Source of the DNA: Cryomorphaceae bacterium
GTDB taxonomy: Bacteria > Bacteroidota > Bacteroidia > Flavobacteriales > ECT2AJA-044
Assembly: GCA_017798125.1 (NCBI GenBank)
Contig: CP059070.1
Coordinates: 1,798,001 to 1,862,000 of the forward strand
Reading direction: 5' to 3'
DNA: 64,000 nucleotides
Shown here: piece by piece, positions 61,573 to 64,000 of the stretch
Numbering within the stretch: the stretch's first letter is position 1
Layout of the letters: every line of letters starts with the position of its first letter
Translations under genes and position numbers: made by a program
Notes under the pieces: model-generated
The model's database searches: none
What the model was told of the DNA's origin: nothing
What the model saw: the letters and a program-made list of their open reading frames with translations, nothing else

Positions 61573-62931
61573 GTGAACGTACATTTCATTGCCATCGGTG
61601 GTTCGGCCATGCACAATTTGGCCTTGGCCTTACAAGCTGCGGGACATCGCGTCACCGGTTCCGACGACCACATCTTTGAACCCAGTAAAAGCCGATTAGA
61701 GTCCGTGGGACTTCTTCCCGAAACTGAGGGGTGGTTCTCCGAGCGTATTTCGGAAGAACTTGACGCCGTGATATTGGGAATGCACGCCCATGCCGATAAT
61801 CCAGAATTGGCTCGAGCACAGGAGTTGAATCTGCCCATTTACAGTTATCCAGAGTTTCTGTATCACCAGAGCCAGGATAAAACGCGTGTGGTGATTGCCG
61901 GATCTCACGGGAAAACCACGATTACCAGCATGATCCTACATGTCTTGGGCTACCACGACTTGGAAACGGATTTTATGGTGGGTGCGCAACTGGAAGGATT
62001 TGACGTCATGGTTCAGATTACTGAAGGTGCCGAATTCATGTTGCTCGAAGGAGATGAATACCTCAGTTCGCCCGTCGATCGCAGGCCGAAGTTCCTGCAC
62101 TACAAGCCCAATGTCGCCTTGCTTTCTGGAATTGCTTGGGACCACGTGAACGTCTTTCCCACATTCGAGGATTACCTCGATCAATTCCGCCAATTCTTGA
62201 TGGCTATAGAGCCGGGCGGGGCAGTAGTCTACAACGAGGAAGACGAACACGTGAAGAGAGTTGTGGAAGAAACGCCCAACGAGATTAAGCGATTCCCGTA
62301 TCGAACCCCAGCCTATCGGATGGAAAACGAACAGTGTGTCTTGGAAACCTTCATGGGTGATCTACCCTTGGAAGTCTTCGGAAAACACAATTTGAGCAAT
62401 CTTGAGGGAGCTCGTTGGATCTGCAACCAAATGGGAGTGACCGATGAGCAATTCTACGAGGCTATTCCAAGCTTCGGGGGCGCCAGTCGTCGCATGGAGC
62501 TCTTGGCTAAAAATGACGTGCTGTCCGTTTATCGTGACTTCGCCCATGCGCCATCCAAGGTTGCCGCTACAGTCAAAGCGGTGCGAGAGCTTTATCCTGA
62601 AAGACGCTTCATCGCGGCTCTGGAACTCCACACTTATAGCAGCCTTCAAACGAAATTCATGCCGGAGTATGCCGGGTCTCTGGATGCAGCGGACGAGGCG
62701 TATGTTTATTACAATCCCGAGGCTGTTCAGGCGAAGAGATTGCCTGAGCTTTCACCAGACCAGGTGCAATCCGCTTTCGGCAATGACCAGATTCGCGTTT
62801 TTGACGACAGCACATCCCTCTTTGCCCGACTGGATGAACCCTTCGATGATCGGACGGTTGTACTGCTGATGAGCTCCGGGAATTTCAACAATATTGATCT
62901 CAAGTCCTGGGCTGAACTCCGAACTGAATGA
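61573..62931 (+). CDS. mpl: UDP-N-acetylmuramate:tripeptide ligase-like Mur ligase
   Basis: A 452-residue Mur ligase of the Mpl type, used to recycle cell-wall peptide. GTG start at 61573 (VNVHFIAIGGSAMHNLALAL). The P-loop GSHGKTTITSMI is near residue 111, then FMLLEGDEYLSSPVDRRPKFLHY and GIAWDHVNVFPTFEDYLDQF, and YRDFAHAPSKV in the C-terminal domain. Its stop overlaps the bshC ATG (ATGA), so they form an operon. Confidence 0.88.
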   Translation: MNVHFIAIGGSAMHNLALALQAAGHRVTGSDDHIFEPSKSRLESVGLLPETEGWFSERISEELDAVILGMHAHADNPELARAQELNLPIYSYPEFLYHQSQDKTRVVIAGSHGKTTITSMILHVLGYHDLETDFMVGAQLEGFDVMVQITEGAEFMLLEGDEYLSSPVDRRPKFLHYKPNVALLSGIAWDHVNVFPTFEDYLDQFRQFLMAIEPGGAVVYNEEDEHVKRVVEETPNEIKRFPYRTPAYRMENEQCVLETFMGDLPLEVFGKHNLSNLEGARWICNQMGVTDEQFYEAIPSFGGASRRMELLAKNDVLSVYRDFAHAPSKVAATVKAVRELYPERRFIAALELHTYSSLQTKFMPEYAGSLDAADEAYVYYNPEAVQAKRLPELSPDQVQSAFGNDQIRVFDDSTSLFARLDEPFDDRTVVLLMSSGNFNNIDLKSWAELRTE

Positions 62932-64000
62932 GTCGATTTCACGGACACAAGATACCCATTGCCGATACACAGGCCTTTTCAAAGCTCGTGGTGGACTACG
63001 CCCATGGGGCGGAAGAGTTGTCTGATTTTTATGGCCTACGGCCCGATCTGCGCTCCTTCGAAGCGCAGATGAAGGCAAAGGCCAAGTTTGATTCCGAGCA
63101 TCGGTACACCTTGGTAAAAGCCCTGACCGAACAGTACAGTCGTTTGAAGTCTGTTCAAGTGGACTCTGAAAAAGTCGAGAAGAATGTCCTAGCCCTTGAG
63201 CATGCCAACACCTTTACGGTGACCACGGGTCATCAGCTGAATTTGTTTACCGGACCGCTTTACTTTTGGTTTAAGATCGTTCACGCGATTCGCCTCTCCA
63301 GATCTTTGAAGCGAGCATACCCCGATTATGACTTTGTTCCGGTTTATTGGATGGCCACAGAAGACCATGATTTCGCTGAGATTAACCATATCCACCTCTT
63401 CGGTGGTACTCCGAGATGGGATCGCCCTGACGGAGGAGCAGTAGGTCGAATGACCCTCGAAGGAATGGATCGCGTACTCACTGACCTAGGAGAAGTATTG
63501 GGGCCTGGGAACAACGCTGATCAATTGAGGGGTCTTTTCAAACGCGCTTACACAGAACAGCACACGTTGGCGGATGCCACGCGCTATCTGGTACATGAAT
63601 TCTTTGCCGAAGACGGGCTAGTCATTGTGGACGGGGATGATCCCAGTCTGAAGTCGCTCATGCATCGGGCCGTAGGCCTTGAAATGAAAGAGCAAGTGAC
63701 GCACAAGGCTTCAACACAGGCTGTTGCTGCTTTGGACTCGGCATACCACGTGCAAGTCAATCCGCGGGAAATCAATCTTTTCTACCTAGATGACGAAGGC
63801 CGTAATCGTCTTGAATTGCATGAGAAGGGGTGGCATGTCGTGGATCGCGATAAGCTCTTTACCCCGGAATCATTTGATGCGGAACGCGCCGCACATCCAG
63901 AGCGATTTAGTCCGAATGTATTGATGCGTCCGCTTTATCAAGAGATCATTCTTCCGAATCTGGCCTATATCGGAGGTGGGGCGGAAGTGGCTTACTGGAT
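62928..64000 (+). CDS. bshC: Bacillithiol biosynthesis cysteine-adding enzyme, 3' end missing
   Basis: The first 357 residues of a protein usually about 520-540 long. TVTTGHQLNLFTGPLYFWFK, FVPVYWMATEDHDFAEINHIHLF and LPNLAYIGGGAEVAYW are BshC motifs. It adds cysteine to the glucosaminyl-malate precursor of bacillithiol, so the organism probably makes this low-molecular thiol. The gene contains two hairpin motif copies (63033 and 63664) with identical 15-base cores. It continues beyond the window. Confidence 0.92.
   Translation, partial: MSRFHGHKIPIADTQAFSKLVVDYAHGAEELSDFYGLRPDLRSFEAQMKAKAKFDSEHRYTLVKALTEQYSRLKSVQVDSEKVEKNVLALEHANTFTVTTGHQLNLFTGPLYFWFKIVHAIRLSRSLKRAYPDYDFVPVYWMATEDHDFAEINHIHLFGGTPRWDRPDGGAVGRMTLEGMDRVLTDLGEVLGPGNNADQLRGLFKRAYTEQHTLADATRYLVHEFFAEDGLVIVDGDDPSLKSLMHRAVGLEMKEQVTHKASTQAVAALDSAYHVQVNPREINLFYLDDEGRNRLELHEKGWHVVDRDKLFTPESFDAERAAHPERFSPNVLMRPLYQEIILPNLAYIGGGAEVAYW
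63033..63047 (+). repeat. Hairpin motif copy in bshC, 5' part
   Basis: GGCCTACGGCCCGAT; sense, read G-L-R-P-D. Identical to the reverse strand at 63664-63678. Confidence 0.7.
63664..63678 (-). repeat. Hairpin motif copy in bshC, second
   Basis: Reverse strand GGCCTACGGCCCGAT; antisense, read H-R-A-V-G-L. Confidence 0.7.

Noticed and set aside
1-64000. CRISPR array, phage, transposase, integron or tRNA genes
   Set aside because: No spaced direct repeats, integrase or transposase-like frames, and the gaps are too short for tRNA genes.

Overview
The window looks like a chromosomal segment of a free-living member of the Bacteroidota, most likely Flavobacteriia or a Cryomorphaceae-like relative. 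The evidence is gliding genes gldF and gldG, the type IX secretion gene porQ next to cmk, a T9SS-type C-terminal sorting domain on a secreted beta-lactamase-fold protein, many TonB-dependent and beta-barrel outer-membrane proteins, short Bacteroidota-type phoH, AMP nucleosidase and ispH, bshC, and promoters of the Bacteroidota type (TAnnTTTG). It is gene-dense: no gap exceeds about 250 bp, and there are no rRNA or tRNA genes, phage, insertion sequences or CRISPR arrays. dnaN is cut by the left edge and bshC by the right edge.

Layout. 1-5.7 kb: a leftward operon of SAM hydrolase, small monooxygenase-like protein, gldF, gldG and a DUF4340 protein, then dnaN with its own promoter. 5.7-8.3 kb: rightward phoH-purC-porT-like barrel. 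8.3-14.8 kb: leftward serC-serA-DUF1015-YggS, a secreted unknown and a ferredoxin, with the ferredoxin divergent from a LuxC-like acyl-CoA reductase. 14.8-17.8 kb: a secreted serine hydrolase and a beta-helix lipoprotein. 17.9-25 kb: rpmE2, a GlmU-like protein, lon and two tandem FadL-like outer-membrane proteins. 25-28.7 kb: a leftward operon of sulfite dehydrogenase, cytochrome c, rhodanese lipoprotein and a fatty-acid-hydroxylase-fold protein. 28.8-31.2 kb: porQ-cmk and psd. 31.2-38.5 kb: hutH, a lysoplasmalogenase, and an apparent zinc group (Zur-like regulator, His-rich DUF4625 lipoprotein under twin palindromic operators, TonB receptor) next to hisS. 38.6-42 kb: a lipoprotein followed by two LruC-domain paralogues. 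42-48.8 kb: msrA, a barrel-like protein whose start codon seems to be ATC, ettA, two related membrane proteins, a carboxypeptidase-regulatory-like protein, ispH and a nuclease-fold protein. 48.8-64 kb: AMP nucleosidase-holA, a porin, an M19-family protein, a TonB receptor, pyrG-yidC, an Omp28-like lipoprotein, a DUF6438 lipoprotein, an MBL-fold hydrolase, and mpl-bshC.

Three things are not explained by ordinary annotation. First, about 15 copies of a short hairpin-like motif (core GCCCTACGGGCCGAT and relatives) are scattered through the window, both inside genes and in upstream regions; inside genes the sense orientation usually encodes (A/G)-L-R-x-D. Second, at least seven genes have a promoter -7 box only 4-5 bases before the start codon, which predicts leaderless mRNAs. 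Third, two TGCAAY-AGA-GTTGCA palindromes lie exactly over the -33 and -7 elements of the His-rich lipoprotein gene, consistent with zinc control. All functions are read from sequence by recognition of families; no search was run.
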